A model generated the notes under the pieces. The model made no database searches and had not been told where the DNA came from. It was given only the letters and a program-made list of their open reading frames with translations. Position numbers and translations under genes: made by a program. A stretch of DNA of 64,000 bases from Neotamlana nanhaiensis (GTDB taxonomy: Bacteria > Bacteroidota > Bacteroidia > Flavobacteriales > Flavobacteriaceae): positions 1-64,000 of the forward strand of contig NZ_JTDV01000019.1 in NCBI RefSeq assembly GCF_000943555.1, written 5' to 3'. Below are positions 18,273-26,919 of this stretch, in pieces; the stretch's first letter is position 1; every line of letters begins with the position of its first letter.

Positions 18273-18823
18273 TATTTTTTAACTCTATCTTGATTTTGTT
18301 TTACAAAAGCATCCCAACCCGAATAGCTTTTACCTACCTCAACACGACCCGAATTGTAAAAATGACAAACTGCCGCGGCTAAACCATCGGTAGCATCGAG
18401 GTTTTTAGGTAGTGTTTTTAAGCCTAACATACCTTGAAGCATTTTGGCAACTTGTTCTTTACTCGCGTTACCATTTCCTGTTATGGCCATTTTTATTTTT
18501 TTGGGTAAATACTCGGTTATGGGTATTTCTCTACTCAAACCTGCCGCCATAGCTACACCTTGTGCACGCCCAAGCTTTAACATACTTTGTACATTTTTAC
18601 CAAAAAACGGCGCTTCAATAGCAATTTCGTCTGGGTTGTGGGTATCGATAAGTTCTATGGTGCGCTCAAAAATAAGTTTGAGTTTTAGGTAATGGTCGTC
18701 GTATTTTTTTAAATCGAGCTCATTAAGTTGTAAAAATTGCATGGTTTTCCCCACTACTTTTATGAGTCCGAAACCCATAATAGTTGTTCCTGGGTCTATG
18801 CCTAAAATAATTCGTTCTTTCAT
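18272..18823 (-). CDS. ruvC: RuvC, Holliday junction resolvase
   Basis: The 183-residue protein has the RuvC start [16 protein letters not shown] with catalytic Asp10, then [12 protein letters not shown] supplying the conserved glutamate, [10 protein letters not shown], and a C-terminal [12 protein letters not shown] with the last catalytic aspartate. It cuts four-way DNA junctions during recombination together with RuvAB. It is the first gene of the minus-strand run toward hemW, with a 71-base divergent gap to the flippase-like gene. Confidence 0.95.
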   Translation of the reverse strand: MKERIILGIDPGTTIMGFGLIKVVGKTMQFLQLNELDLKKYDDHYLKLKLIFERTIELIDTHNPDEIAIEAPFFGKNVQSMLKLGRAQGVAMAAGLSREIPITEYLPKKIKMAITGNGNASKEQVAKMLQGMLGLKTLPKNLDATDGLAAAVCHFYNSGRVEVGKSYSGWDAFVKQNQDRVKK

Positions 18824-18894
18824 TCTACTTAAATATCAACAACTTAAAAAGGTAAGTTTTTAAACGGCATTTTATTGCGTAATTTGCAAACGAT

Positions 18895-19866
18895 ATGCGC
18901 CAACTGCCCTACAAAACTAAGCAATTCTTTTTTGTACTTATTAAGTTAAGCATTGTTGTTGGTGCTTTTTATTTTATTTACCAAAAACTCACAAATAATA
19001 GCACTTTGAGTTTTTTGGAATTTGTTAGTTTATTACAAAAAAATGACGTTTTCAGCTTAAAAAATGGTGTTTTGCTTTTGTTTTTAAGCACTTTTAACTG
19101 GTTTTTCGAAATTTTAAAATGGCAGACTTTAGTTAGTGCCGTAACGAAAATCAGTTTTAAACATGCGCTCGAACAAAGCTTGGGCAGCTTAACTGCATCG
19201 CTTGTTACACCCAATAGAATTGGTGAATATGGCGCAAAAGCCATGTACTTTGTTGGCAACCTTCGTAAAAAAGTACTACTTGTTAATTTGCTTCACAACA
19301 GCCTACAAATGCTGGTTACAACCGTTTTAGGTCTTATTGGCTTTTATCTTTTTGTAAAAACCTATCAACCCAACATCAACTACTTTAAAATTAGTCGGTT
19401 TGCCATAGCAATTTTGGTTGTTGGTGTGCTTTTCATCTTCGGAATAAAAAATAGTAAGCTGAAAATTGGTGGTTTTCGACTGGATAAGCTTCAAAAATTC
19501 TTTATCAACTTCCCCAAACAAAAGGTTATTTTAGGTAGTTTTTACAGCCTAATTCGTTATGCTACGTTTTCATTTCAGTTTTTTGTTTTGCTTCAAATTT
19601 TTAGTGTCAATCTTAGCTTTTTGGATGCCATGATAATTATTTCAACCTTATATTTATTGAGTTCGGTAATCCCGTCTATTTTTATTTTTGATGTGATTGT
19701 AAAGGGAAGTATTGCCGTTTATCTATTTTCGTTTGCTCAAATTAACGAGTTAACGGTGCTAAGCATTGTTTCTTTAATGTGGATTTTTAACTTTGTTATT
19801 CCAAGCCTAATAGGCAGTTTTTATGTACTAAAGTTTAAACTTCCCAAAACAAACAGCATTACATGA
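18895..19866 (+). CDS. Flippase-like / lysylphosphatidylglycerol synthase-type membrane protein (UPF0104)
   Basis: The 323-residue protein has about eight hydrophobic helices and matches the membrane part of the LPG-synthase/AglD group, including the SLTASLVTPNRIGEYGAKAMYF segment (about 96-117), where P-x-R-x-G-E is the family hallmark. It lacks the soluble aminoacyl-transferase domain. Members often accompany glycosyltransferases and are thought to move or modify lipid-linked molecules. Its stop overlaps the start of the GT2 gene by 4 bases, which supports a joint function. Confidence 0.85.
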   Translation: MRQLPYKTKQFFFVLIKLSIVVGAFYFIYQKLTNNSTLSFLEFVSLLQKNDVFSLKNGVLLLFLSTFNWFFEILKWQTLVSAVTKISFKHALEQSLGSLTASLVTPNRIGEYGAKAMYFVGNLRKKVLLVNLLHNSLQMLVTTVLGLIGFYLFVKTYQPNINYFKISRFAIAILVVGVLFIFGIKNSKLKIGGFRLDKLQKFFINFPKQKVILGSFYSLIRYATFSFQFFVLLQIFSVNLSFLDAMIIISTLYLLSSVIPSIFIFDVIVKGSIAVYLFSFAQINELTVLSIVSLMWIFNFVIPSLIGSFYVLKFKLPKTNSIT

Positions 19867-20972
19867 TGATATTAAGCCTTTTAATAACTTTAATTTACCT
19901 AATTTTAATAGGAAGTTTTATTATTGGGTTTAATAAAGTTGAAGATTTTAAGCTGAAAAAACTACCTCCTAAAACGCGGTTTTCAATTATTATTCCGTTT
20001 AGAAATGAAGCTGAAAATTTACCGCGACTTTTAAAATCGATTGAAAATCTTAACTATCACAAACTACTTTTTGAAGTATTTTTGGTTGACGATGCCTCGG
20101 AAGACAACTCGGTTGAAGTTATAGTAAAAAGTGGTAGCGATGCTATCTTAATTCCGAATAAGCGTAAAACCAAATCGCCAAAAAAAGATGCGATTACAAC
20201 AGCCATGGATTTTGCAAAACACGAATGGATTATAACTACCGATGCCGATTGCGAACTTCCTAAATATTGGCTCGACACTTTTGATGCCTACATACAAAAT
20301 CACAATGTTGATGCATTGGTAGCGCCAATAAACTACACTAATAAAAACTCATTTTTAAACCAATTTCAAATATTAGATAGCCTTAGTTTACAAGGTGCCA
20401 CAATAGGCGGTTTTGGTTTAAACAAACCTTTTATGTGCAATGGCGCTAATTTTTCCTATAAAAAGTCGGTTTTTAAAAGCCTAAAAGGATTTAAAGGTAA
20501 CCAAAACATAGCGAGTGGCGACGATGTATTCTTCCTCGAAAAATTAATAAAACAAAATAAAACCATTGGCTACGTTAAAAGCAAACACGCCATAGTAAAA
20601 ACCAAAACCCAAGACAATTGGCGCGATTTAATTGCGCAACATATACGTTGGGCAGCCAAAACAAGTAAATACAACAATATGTTTGGCAAAATTACTGGAC
20701 TCTTTGTTTTACTAATGAATGCGTTTATTGTAACTGGTATTTTACTTACTATTTTAGGTTTTATAAATCCGTTTACATTTCTTGGAGTTGTTATCGCTAA
20801 AGCACTTATAGATTTAATTTTATTAAGTAAAACGGCTTCTTTTTTTAATCAAAAACAGGTATTAAAACATTTTGCTTTGGGCTTTTTTGTGTATTCGTTT
20901 TTTAGTGTTTTTGTTGCAGTAAAATCTATGTTTACTGGATATACTTGGAAAGGACGCTCGTTTAAAGCCTAA
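19863..20972 (+). CDS. GT2 family glycosyltransferase, membrane-bound
   Basis: The 369-residue protein has one N-terminal helix, then a GT-A domain: FSIIIPFRNEAENLPRLLKS, FLVDDASEDNS, TTDADCELP (metal-binding DxD-like) and a later AQHIRWAAKT acceptor-side motif, followed by two to three C-terminal helices. It should transfer a sugar from a nucleotide donor to a lipid at the cytoplasmic membrane face. It overlaps the upstream flippase-like gene by 4 bases. The donor and acceptor are not predictable. Confidence 0.92.
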   Translation: MMILSLLITLIYLILIGSFIIGFNKVEDFKLKKLPPKTRFSIIIPFRNEAENLPRLLKSIENLNYHKLLFEVFLVDDASEDNSVEVIVKSGSDAILIPNKRKTKSPKKDAITTAMDFAKHEWIITTDADCELPKYWLDTFDAYIQNHNVDALVAPINYTNKNSFLNQFQILDSLSLQGATIGGFGLNKPFMCNGANFSYKKSVFKSLKGFKGNQNIASGDDVFFLEKLIKQNKTIGYVKSKHAIVKTKTQDNWRDLIAQHIRWAAKTSKYNNMFGKITGLFVLLMNAFIVTGILLTILGFINPFTFLGVVIAKALIDLILLSKTASFFNQKQVLKHFALGFFVYSFFSVFVAVKSMFTGYTWKGRSFKA

Positions 20973-21050
20973 ATCTAGATCATTTTGCGAATTCAATTAA
21001 TGCAATCTGTATAATTTCAGCATAAAACTAAAACTGGTTATTTTAGTAAC

Positions 21051-21785
21051 ATGAAGCTTTTAAACAAAACATCGAATCCTGCTTTTACCAATTACTTTTT
21101 TGACGACGAAAACCGTAGCACCAAAACAATGACTGTTACTGGTATTTTTATAAAATCGCTTTTCTCAATAGCCATAATTATTGCGGTTGCTTTTGGCGTT
21201 TATAAACTTTACAGCTTGGGTTACACTATAAAATGGCTGAGTTTAGGCGGCATGCTTGCGGCCATCGTCATTAGCATTGTTATTTCGGTTAGGCAACATT
21301 GGGCACATATTTTAGTACCGCTTTACGCCGTTGCAAAGGGTTTGTTTTTATCGAGTTTAAGTATTTATGCGCATAATCAATTTCCAAATTTACCGTACCA
21401 AGCTATCGGCATTACGGTTGTTACTTTTATTGTCGTTTTACTGTTGTACCAAACTCGTATTATAGTAGTTACAAAAAAATTACGCAGTGTTATTATTACG
21501 GTTTGCACCAGTATTTTTGTAATTTATCTCATCTCATGGATATTGAGTTTTTTTGGGGTAAAAGTCTTTATTTGGGGGATTTCTTGGCCTGCTATTATTT
21601 TTAACATAGTCGCGGCCATTTTTGCTGCCTTGTCTCTTCTATTAGATTTCGATTATATTGAGCGCTATAAAAACAAAGCTCCAAAATATAAAGAATGGTT
21701 AGCAACTTGGGGATTACTAGTCACTTTAGTTTGGCTTTACGCCGAAATTTTAAGACTAATGCGTAAGCTATCTATCAGGTTTTAG
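21051..21785 (+). CDS. Bax inhibitor-1/YccA family membrane protein
   Basis: The 244-residue protein starts with the family signature KLLNKTSNPAFTNYFF and has seven helices with typical polar breaks (HWAHILVPLYAVAKG after helix two, and SLLLDFDYIERY near the end). Bacterial YccA/BI-1 proteins interact with FtsH or act as pH-dependent calcium leak channels in other organisms. It overlaps the end of the convergent lipoprotein gene by 4 bases. Confidence 0.92.
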   Translation: MKLLNKTSNPAFTNYFFDDENRSTKTMTVTGIFIKSLFSIAIIIAVAFGVYKLYSLGYTIKWLSLGGMLAAIVISIVISVRQHWAHILVPLYAVAKGLFLSSLSIYAHNQFPNLPYQAIGITVVTFIVVLLLYQTRIIVVTKKLRSVIITVCTSIFVIYLISWILSFFGVKVFIWGISWPAIIFNIVAAIFAALSLLLDFDYIERYKNKAPKYKEWLATWGLLVTLVWLYAEILRLMRKLSIRF

Positions 21786-22258
21786 TCTACATTAATAATT
21801 ATTGGCAAACTAAAAGCAGCGTTTACATGTTGCCCTCGTTTTATAGCTGGATAAACTTGAGGAAGCGAATCTAAACTTTGGGTTATTAAAGCTTCGATAT
21901 TAGGAATTTCATTGCGTGTTGTAATAGTCATTTTAGTATCTACAAGCTTTAAAATACCATCTTTCGATAAGTTAAATTTCAAAACAATAGTATCTGTAAT
22001 ATCTTGTGTAACAGTTATTTGTTCTTGTTTTAAAAATTCCCAAATATGAAGTGCTAAACTGTTTTGAAAACAATTTTTTCTATCTTGTTTCACAGCAATA
22101 GAATCGCAGCTCGAAAAGCTTGGATATTCATCTACATCGGTCCAATTAAATGCTTTTAATTCTTCGTTTAAAATATCTTGAGACGACGTTTTCTTCACCT
22201 TAAAAAAGTCGCAGGAAATGAGTAAAAAAAAGAATAACAGAGTAAAAATAAACCTCAT
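21782..22258 (-). CDS. Lipoprotein with TonB C-terminal-like domain
   Basis: I prefer the ATG at 22258, because it gives a direct lipoprotein signal MRFIFTLLFFFLLISC; a TTG at 22303 would add 15 residues and overlap the TPR gene. After the lipid cysteine comes a segment YPSFSSCDSIAVKQDRKNCF resembling the spacer before each TonB_C copy in the upstream M56 protein. The domain that follows ends in GQHVNAAFSLPIIINV, matching the KVPYSLPIIF-type ends there. It therefore looks like a detached and diverged copy of that module. It probably sits in the inner or outer membrane facing the periplasm. Confidence 0.72.
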   Translation of the reverse strand: MRFIFTLLFFFLLISCDFFKVKKTSSQDILNEELKAFNWTDVDEYPSFSSCDSIAVKQDRKNCFQNSLALHIWEFLKQEQITVTQDITDTIVLKFNLSKDGILKLVDTKMTITTRNEIPNIEALITQSLDSLPQVYPAIKRGQHVNAAFSLPIIINVD

Positions 22259-22299
22259 AGATTTCAACTGAAACCGAAATTTACAATTTTTTTCGGTTT

Positions 22300-23442
22300 T
22301 CAATCTTTCTTTTCACCTTCTTTAATAAATTTTTCTTGTTTTAGTTTTGATATTCTGTCTTCTATGAAAGCATTCATGCCTTTATCGGGAAATTTTTCAA
22401 GTAAGTTTTCGAATACTTTAATTCTTGCATCGTAGTCTTTATAATAGCTGTCCAGTGTTACAGCCATTTGAAAATGCGCCAAGTAATTATCAGGAGCTTC
22501 TTTTATGGCTATTTTTAAAGTTTCAACGGCTTCTTTATATTTTTTCTGTCGGTTAAATACCGTTGCTAACTTCATATATTCTTTATCAAGCGGTTGGTCT
22601 AAAAGAAACAGTGCATCTTTAATAAACTTTTCTGCGTTTTCAAAATCATTTGTATTTAAATAATAGGTTCCAATGACGTAACGTGCTGTGGCATCATGAG
22701 GATTAAACTTTAAAGCTTTTAATCGGTATTCTATCGCTTTTTCATAATTAAAATGCTTAGCATAACTTAAGCTTATTTTTTCATAAACGAATGCTGATTT
22801 TTCTCCCAAATCGATAAGTTTTTCAAACCAAGCTATCGCTTCACGATAATTTTGAGACCAAAAGTAATTTTGCGCTTTAAGACTTATTAGTTTTGCGTTG
22901 TTTTGGTAACTTTCCAAACCTTTATCAACATATTTATCTACCAGAGCATACTCACGTTTTTGCAAATGTGTTTTTGCAATTTCGTAAATGGCTTTTTGGT
23001 GTGTTTCGTCTAAACTATAGGTTGTTTTAAAAGCATTTATTGCTGTGGAATCGTTTAATTTTTCAAGTACCAAACCTAATTCGTAATGGAAATTCGGGTT
23101 TAAACTATCGGTTTTTATCAAACTACTAAATATACTTTTAGCTTCTTTAAACTTTTTTGTAGCTGATAATAATTTTGCATAATCGTATTTTAACAACATA
23201 TTAGTCGGATTGGTTTCTACTCCCAATTCATAATACTTTAAAGCCTCATCGTAATTACCAATAGCCGTGTAAGACTTGGCTAACTTATCATAAACTTCGG
23301 GTTGATTTGAATGCGATTTGTAAACGCGAATTGCATTTGAATAATTTCCCAGAACAAACAGACTATCTGCAGCATTTAAAACCGAAGTTTGTGCTTCGGT
23401 TTTAAATATGAATACTAAAAATAGAATTGAAATTCTAATCAT
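22300..23442 (-). CDS. Exported TPR protein
   Basis: The 380-residue protein has a short signal peptide (ISILFLVFIFKTEAQ) followed by about nine tetratricopeptide repeats with usual W/LGY-A-F-A-P spacing, for example NYDEALKYYELGVETNPTN and NYEKAIEYRLKALKFNPHD. TPRs act as protein-binding scaffolds. It overlaps the M56 gene by 8 bases and is followed at once by the TonB_C lipoprotein, so all four genes from BlaI to the lipoprotein should be one transcription unit of an envelope-sensing module. Confidence 0.88.
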   Translation of the reverse strand: MIRISILFLVFIFKTEAQTSVLNAADSLFVLGNYSNAIRVYKSHSNQPEVYDKLAKSYTAIGNYDEALKYYELGVETNPTNMLLKYDYAKLLSATKKFKEAKSIFSSLIKTDSLNPNFHYELGLVLEKLNDSTAINAFKTTYSLDETHQKAIYEIAKTHLQKREYALVDKYVDKGLESYQNNAKLISLKAQNYFWSQNYREAIAWFEKLIDLGEKSAFVYEKISLSYAKHFNYEKAIEYRLKALKFNPHDATARYVIGTYYLNTNDFENAEKFIKDALFLLDQPLDKEYMKLATVFNRQKKYKEAVETLKIAIKEAPDNYLAHFQMAVTLDSYYKDYDARIKVFENLLEKFPDKGMNAFIEDRISKLKQEKFIKEGEKKD

Positions 23443-25630
23443 TAGTTTTAGTTTCTTCTACTTCAAAAATAATTGGCAAGCTGTATGGTACTTTTACAGT
23501 TTTTCCTTTTTGGGTTCCAGGAGTCATTTTAGGAAGTTCACTAATAACGCGAATGGCTTCTTCTTCCAATACTTTATGTGGCGCTCTTGCCTTAATGTCA
23601 TCGGTAGTTACGCTTCCAAATTCATCAATTTTAAAAATAACACTTATACGTTGCCTACCTGTTAAACCTAATTCGTTTCCTAAATCTGTATTAAATTTTT
23701 GAGCTACAAATTCACTAATTTTTTCAGACATACACTTTTTACGTTCCTCATTGGTTTGTAAGTTTTCGCAACCTGGGAATACGGGAGCATTTTCAACTAC
23801 TGAAAAGGGCACTTCAATATCATCAGCAATTATGTCTTCTGATGTCTCCGATACTTTTTCTAATTCTACATCGGCAACCTGAAAAATTATAGGTAAACTA
23901 TAAGGCACATTTACCTTTTTACCTTGATGTTCGCCGGGTATCATTCTTGGCAAGCTACTAATTACTCGTATTGCTTCTTCTTCTAAAGCTGGATGCGGGG
24001 CTCTTGAGCGTATATCTATAATATTTCCTTTGGTATCTATCTTAAAAATAACATTGATACGTTGTCTGCCTTTTAATTGTAAACTATCGGCTATTTTGGT
24101 GTTGAAATTTTTGTTAACAAATTGCGAAATACTTCTGGACATACAATCACTCTGTTCTTTGTTGGTTGTTAAATCTTCACAACCTGGAAACAATGGAACC
24201 TTTTCTATAACTGAAAATGGAACTTCAATATTTTCACTTTCATATATTTTCAAGTCGTTCATTTCTTTTGACGGTTCATTAATTAGTAATGTGGTAATAA
24301 TTTCACCATCTGTCATTACCAACGAATGAAAAAACTCATCTCTCATTATAAAATCAATTTTTTCTTTCCTGCGCTTATCCTCTGCTTCTGTCAAGCTTTT
24401 CATATTGTCAACTACAAGTTTCAAAACGCCATCACTTGTACTATTTTCCCAAATTTCTTTTGCCTCATCCGTTCTTTTCCATTCCAAATATTCTTTATAA
24501 TTTCTACCAATTATCTTTGATTTAAGTAAATCTTTCTTTTTATCACCAAGTAATTTTTCAAAGTAAATATTCTGCCTATAGTACTCTTCTTTTGAAAGAA
24601 CATATTTATGAGACTTAACGAAAAATGCTTTGTAAATCGCTTGAAAATCCGCTCCGTTTTTTACTAATTCATCATATTCTTTTTCTAACTTTTCCTTTAT
24701 CTCTTCGTCTGGTAATTCTTGATTTCCTGAACTCTGACTTGTCAATTTTATATCCTGAGCCTCGGTCGAAGTATAAATTAGCATCCCAAAAACCAACGGA
24801 ATTAAGAGTGCATATTTTAATAAATAAATTTGTTTCGATTTTGATTTTTGTAACATAACGATTCGTTTTTTGATTAATGATTGTTTGTAAAATGGATTGA
24901 TGAATGATATGCGCTTGGTTTGAAACACTTGCGCCAATAAATTTTGATAGTAATCTTTTTTGTTTTGATGTTTTACTGCTTGCGAATCGGCTATAAATTC
25001 GTGTAGCGTTATCATTTTATTTTGATAAATGTATACCAACGGGTTAAACCAAAACACAATACGAAGCACCTCGAAAAACAATAAATCGAGTGTATGTTTT
25101 TGTTTAACATGAACCATTTCGTGTTGTAAAATGGTATGCTTTTCTGGTTCGCTTAACCGTTCGCCTAAAAACACATAATTAAAAAATGAAAAGGCGTTGG
25201 TGCTTTTTAATAAGGTAACTAAACACAGTTTTCCGTTGTTGATTTTAGGACTATTTTTTATTAAAACCAGTACTTTAAATAACTTTACAACAAATAAAAT
25301 TAAGGTTATGACAACGCCCAGATAAAATAAATTTTGCCATGTAAAAAGCATTATAATTGATGCGCTTTGAGATTGAATAACAACTGGATCGAGTTGTATG
25401 GTTTTATTTGTTTGCCCTAAAAATACTTCGGGTAAAGCTACAACAAACTGCTCTGGCACTGCTTTTTTAAAACTTTCAATTTTTATAAAGGGCAATACCA
25501 ACGACAACCATGCTGTGAATAAAAGGTATGCTCTATTCCAATTAAAAAAGGTTTCGCGTTTTAAAAATGTATCGTAAACCAAAAGAAAAAACAACTGAAA
25601 CGTTACAGTTTGAAGTAGATAATGCCACAT
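23435..25630 (-). CDS. M56 metallopeptidase fused to two TonB C-terminal domains
   Basis: The 731-residue protein has the BlaR1/MecR1-like layout at the front: three helices, the zinc motif HEMVHVKQKH at about residues 169-178, FWFNPLVYIYQ, and LHEFIADSQA supplying the next ligand. After a further helix (about 270-285) comes a charged periplasmic region of about 180 residues. Two tandem TonB_C-like modules follow (about 467-585 and 604-722), each opening with IEVPFSV and VFPGCE-like text and closing with VPYSLPIIF. TonB_C domains bind outer-membrane or peptidoglycan-associated partners, so it may sense the envelope and relieve BlaI repression by proteolysis; that is inference. Confidence 0.92.
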   Translation of the reverse strand: MWHYLLQTVTFQLFFLLVYDTFLKRETFFNWNRAYLLFTAWLSLVLPFIKIESFKKAVPEQFVVALPEVFLGQTNKTIQLDPVVIQSQSASIIMLFTWQNLFYLGVVITLILFVVKLFKVLVLIKNSPKINNGKLCLVTLLKSTNAFSFFNYVFLGERLSEPEKHTILQHEMVHVKQKHTLDLLFFEVLRIVFWFNPLVYIYQNKMITLHEFIADSQAVKHQNKKDYYQNLLAQVFQTKRISFINPFYKQSLIKKRIVMLQKSKSKQIYLLKYALLIPLVFGMLIYTSTEAQDIKLTSQSSGNQELPDEEIKEKLEKEYDELVKNGADFQAIYKAFFVKSHKYVLSKEEYYRQNIYFEKLLGDKKKDLLKSKIIGRNYKEYLEWKRTDEAKEIWENSTSDGVLKLVVDNMKSLTEAEDKRRKEKIDFIMRDEFFHSLVMTDGEIITTLLINEPSKEMNDLKIYESENIEVPFSVIEKVPLFPGCEDLTTNKEQSDCMSRSISQFVNKNFNTKIADSLQLKGRQRINVIFKIDTKGNIIDIRSRAPHPALEEEAIRVISSLPRMIPGEHQGKKVNVPYSLPIIFQVADVELEKVSETSEDIIADDIEVPFSVVENAPVFPGCENLQTNEERKKCMSEKISEFVAQKFNTDLGNELGLTGRQRISVIFKIDEFGSVTTDDIKARAPHKVLEEEAIRVISELPKMTPGTQKGKTVKVPYSLPIIFEVEETKTND
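23462..24232 (-). repeat. Tandem duplication of TonB C-terminal module inside the M56 gene
   Basis: The copies lie at about 24232-23878 and 23820-23462 and share most of their residues, including PFSV(I/V)E, FPGCE(D/N)L, GRQRI(N/S)VIFKID, and EEEAIRVIS(S/E)LP. The first copy keeps a plain IDTKGNIIDI hairpin and the second reads IDEFGSVTTDDI. A more distant third copy is the small lipoprotein at 21782. Confidence 0.85.
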
Positions 25631-25632
25631 GA

Positions 25633-25992
25633 TTACTCGTTTTTATTAATTTCTTTTAACACCGATTCTAACTCGTTTACACTAATGTCGTTTTTCTTCA
25701 TAAAGAAAGATACCATGCTTTTAAACGACCCTTGAAAGTACCCATCTACCAACTTATTTATAGATTGATTACTGTAATCTTGTTGTTTTAAAACAGGAAA
25801 ATAAATATGCCCTTTTCCCTGTTTTTCGTAATCTACAACACCTTTACCTTCTAAAATTCTAACAATAGTTGAAACCGTATTGTAAGCTGGTTTTGGATCA
25901 GGGAATTCTTCAATTATGGCTTTAACATTGGCCTTTTTTAGTTGCCAAAGTATTTTCATTATATCCTCTTCTGCTTTTGTAAGTTGTACCAT
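25633..25992 (-). CDS. BlaI/MecI/CopY family transcriptional repressor (second copy)
   Basis: The 119-residue protein is a BlaI-type winged helix: VQLTKAEEDIMKILWQLKKA at the start and PAYNTVSTIVRILEGKGVV as the recognition region. It lies 2 bases before the M56 gene. The region upstream carries two dyads that share the CTA-N6-TAG rule of the first BlaI module. It most likely represses its own operon until the M56 partner triggers its removal. Confidence 0.93.
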   Translation of the reverse strand: MVQLTKAEEDIMKILWQLKKANVKAIIEEFPDPKPAYNTVSTIVRILEGKGVVDYEKQGKGHIYFPVLKQQDYSNQSINKLVDGYFQGSFKSMVSFFMKKNDISVNELESVLKEINKNE

Positions 25993-26077
25993 ATTTTTTT
26001 ATTTAAGTAATTTTTTGTTTCTATTTTTAAAGTTTCTGAAACCAATTCATTGATGACAATGAAAAAATTTCATACCG

Positions 26078-26116
26078 CTAATATAACTAAAAAATTAGTT
26101 AAAACTATAATTTTAG
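26078..26116 (-). promoter_or_regulatory. Two CTA-N6-TAG operators and -7 box upstream of the second BlaI gene
   Basis: Two inverted repeats lie side by side: AACTAAAAAATTAGTT (26085-26100) and AAACTATAATTTTAGTTT (26102-26119). Both have a CTA-N6-TAG core (26087-26098 and 26105-26116) with centres 18 bases apart. A minus-strand TATATTAG at 26085-26078 could be the -7 box, which puts the operators over the -10 to -40 zone. The leader to the ATG at 25992 would be about 80 bases. Confidence 0.6.
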
Positions 26117-26178
26117 TTTAAAATGTAACACGTGACCTAATTTTTAGTCTAATAATCAAGAACAAAATCACTTAACCC

Positions 26179-26676
26179 ATGGATATTACTTTATTTATTA
26201 TTGCTTGCTTTTTAATGTTTTTAGGCATTATTGGTAGTTTTTTACCCATTTTACCTGGACCTGTAACCAGTTGGCTTGGTTTTTTGATTTTACATTTTAC
26301 TAAAACCATAACTTTAGAAACATCATTTTTAGTGATAACAGGATTAATTGCCTTATTTATTTACATACTCGATTATATAATTCCTGCTATTGGCACCAAG
26401 CGATTTGGCGGAAGTAAGTATGGGGTTATTGGCACAACCATTGGGCTAATTGTTGGCATTTTTGCTCCAATACCTGGCGGTATAATTATTGGTCCATTTT
26501 TAGGGGCTCTAATAGGCGAATTATTAAATAAAAGTGATACAAAAACAGCTACACGCGCAGCATTTGGATCGTTTTTAGGCTTTATTACCTCAACTTTTAT
26601 AAAGTTTATTGTGGCTATAATTTATACCGGACTTTTTATTGGTATAGTTTGGGAAAATAGAGACATCTTATTTTAA
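26179..26676 (+). CDS. DUF456 membrane protein
   Basis: The 165-residue protein fits DUF456 in full: GIIGSFLPILPGPVTSWLGF in the first helices, then YIIPAIGTKRFGGSKYGVIG and glycine-rich helices with PGGIIIGPFLGALIGE. The family consists of small integral membrane proteins of unknown function. It is transcribed divergently from the second BlaI gene and ends at a clear terminator. Confidence 0.92.
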   Translation: MDITLFIIACFLMFLGIIGSFLPILPGPVTSWLGFLILHFTKTITLETSFLVITGLIALFIYILDYIIPAIGTKRFGGSKYGVIGTTIGLIVGIFAPIPGGIIIGPFLGALIGELLNKSDTKTATRAAFGSFLGFITSTFIKFIVAIIYTGLFIGIVWENRDILF

Positions 26677-26696
26677 TTTTAATCTAAAAAAAGAAG

Positions 26697-26732
26697 AAAC
26701 CCTGTGGGTCTCTCACCTCCACAGGGTTTTTG
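26697..26732 (+). terminator. Terminator after the DUF456 gene
   Basis: The arms AAACCCTGTGG and CCACAGGGTTT (26697-26707 and 26719-26729) form an 11-bp stem and are followed by T residues. It lies 20 bases after the DUF456 stop codon. Confidence 0.88.
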
Positions 26733-26919
26733 TGTAAATTGCTATTATCAACAAAAAAATGAGGGATTAATTAATTTTTTTGAAGCGTTGTATATACAAA
26801 TATACCTATAAATTTCTAATTTTAGATGTGGGAAACCCGTAATTAACTTACGGTTAACTTACAGAACTCAATGAATACAAGGGTTTTAAGCAGAAAAAAA
26901 CTGTAAAAAATCATAAATT

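Noticed and set aside
22259-22303. TTG start for the TonB_C lipoprotein
   Set aside because: It would put 15 charged residues before the lipoprotein signal; the ATG at 22258 begins the signal directly.
26733-26919. Small RNA between the DUF456 terminator and the response regulator
   Set aside because: The gap is AT-rich with only weak pairing and no promoter-terminator arrangement that would define an RNA gene.
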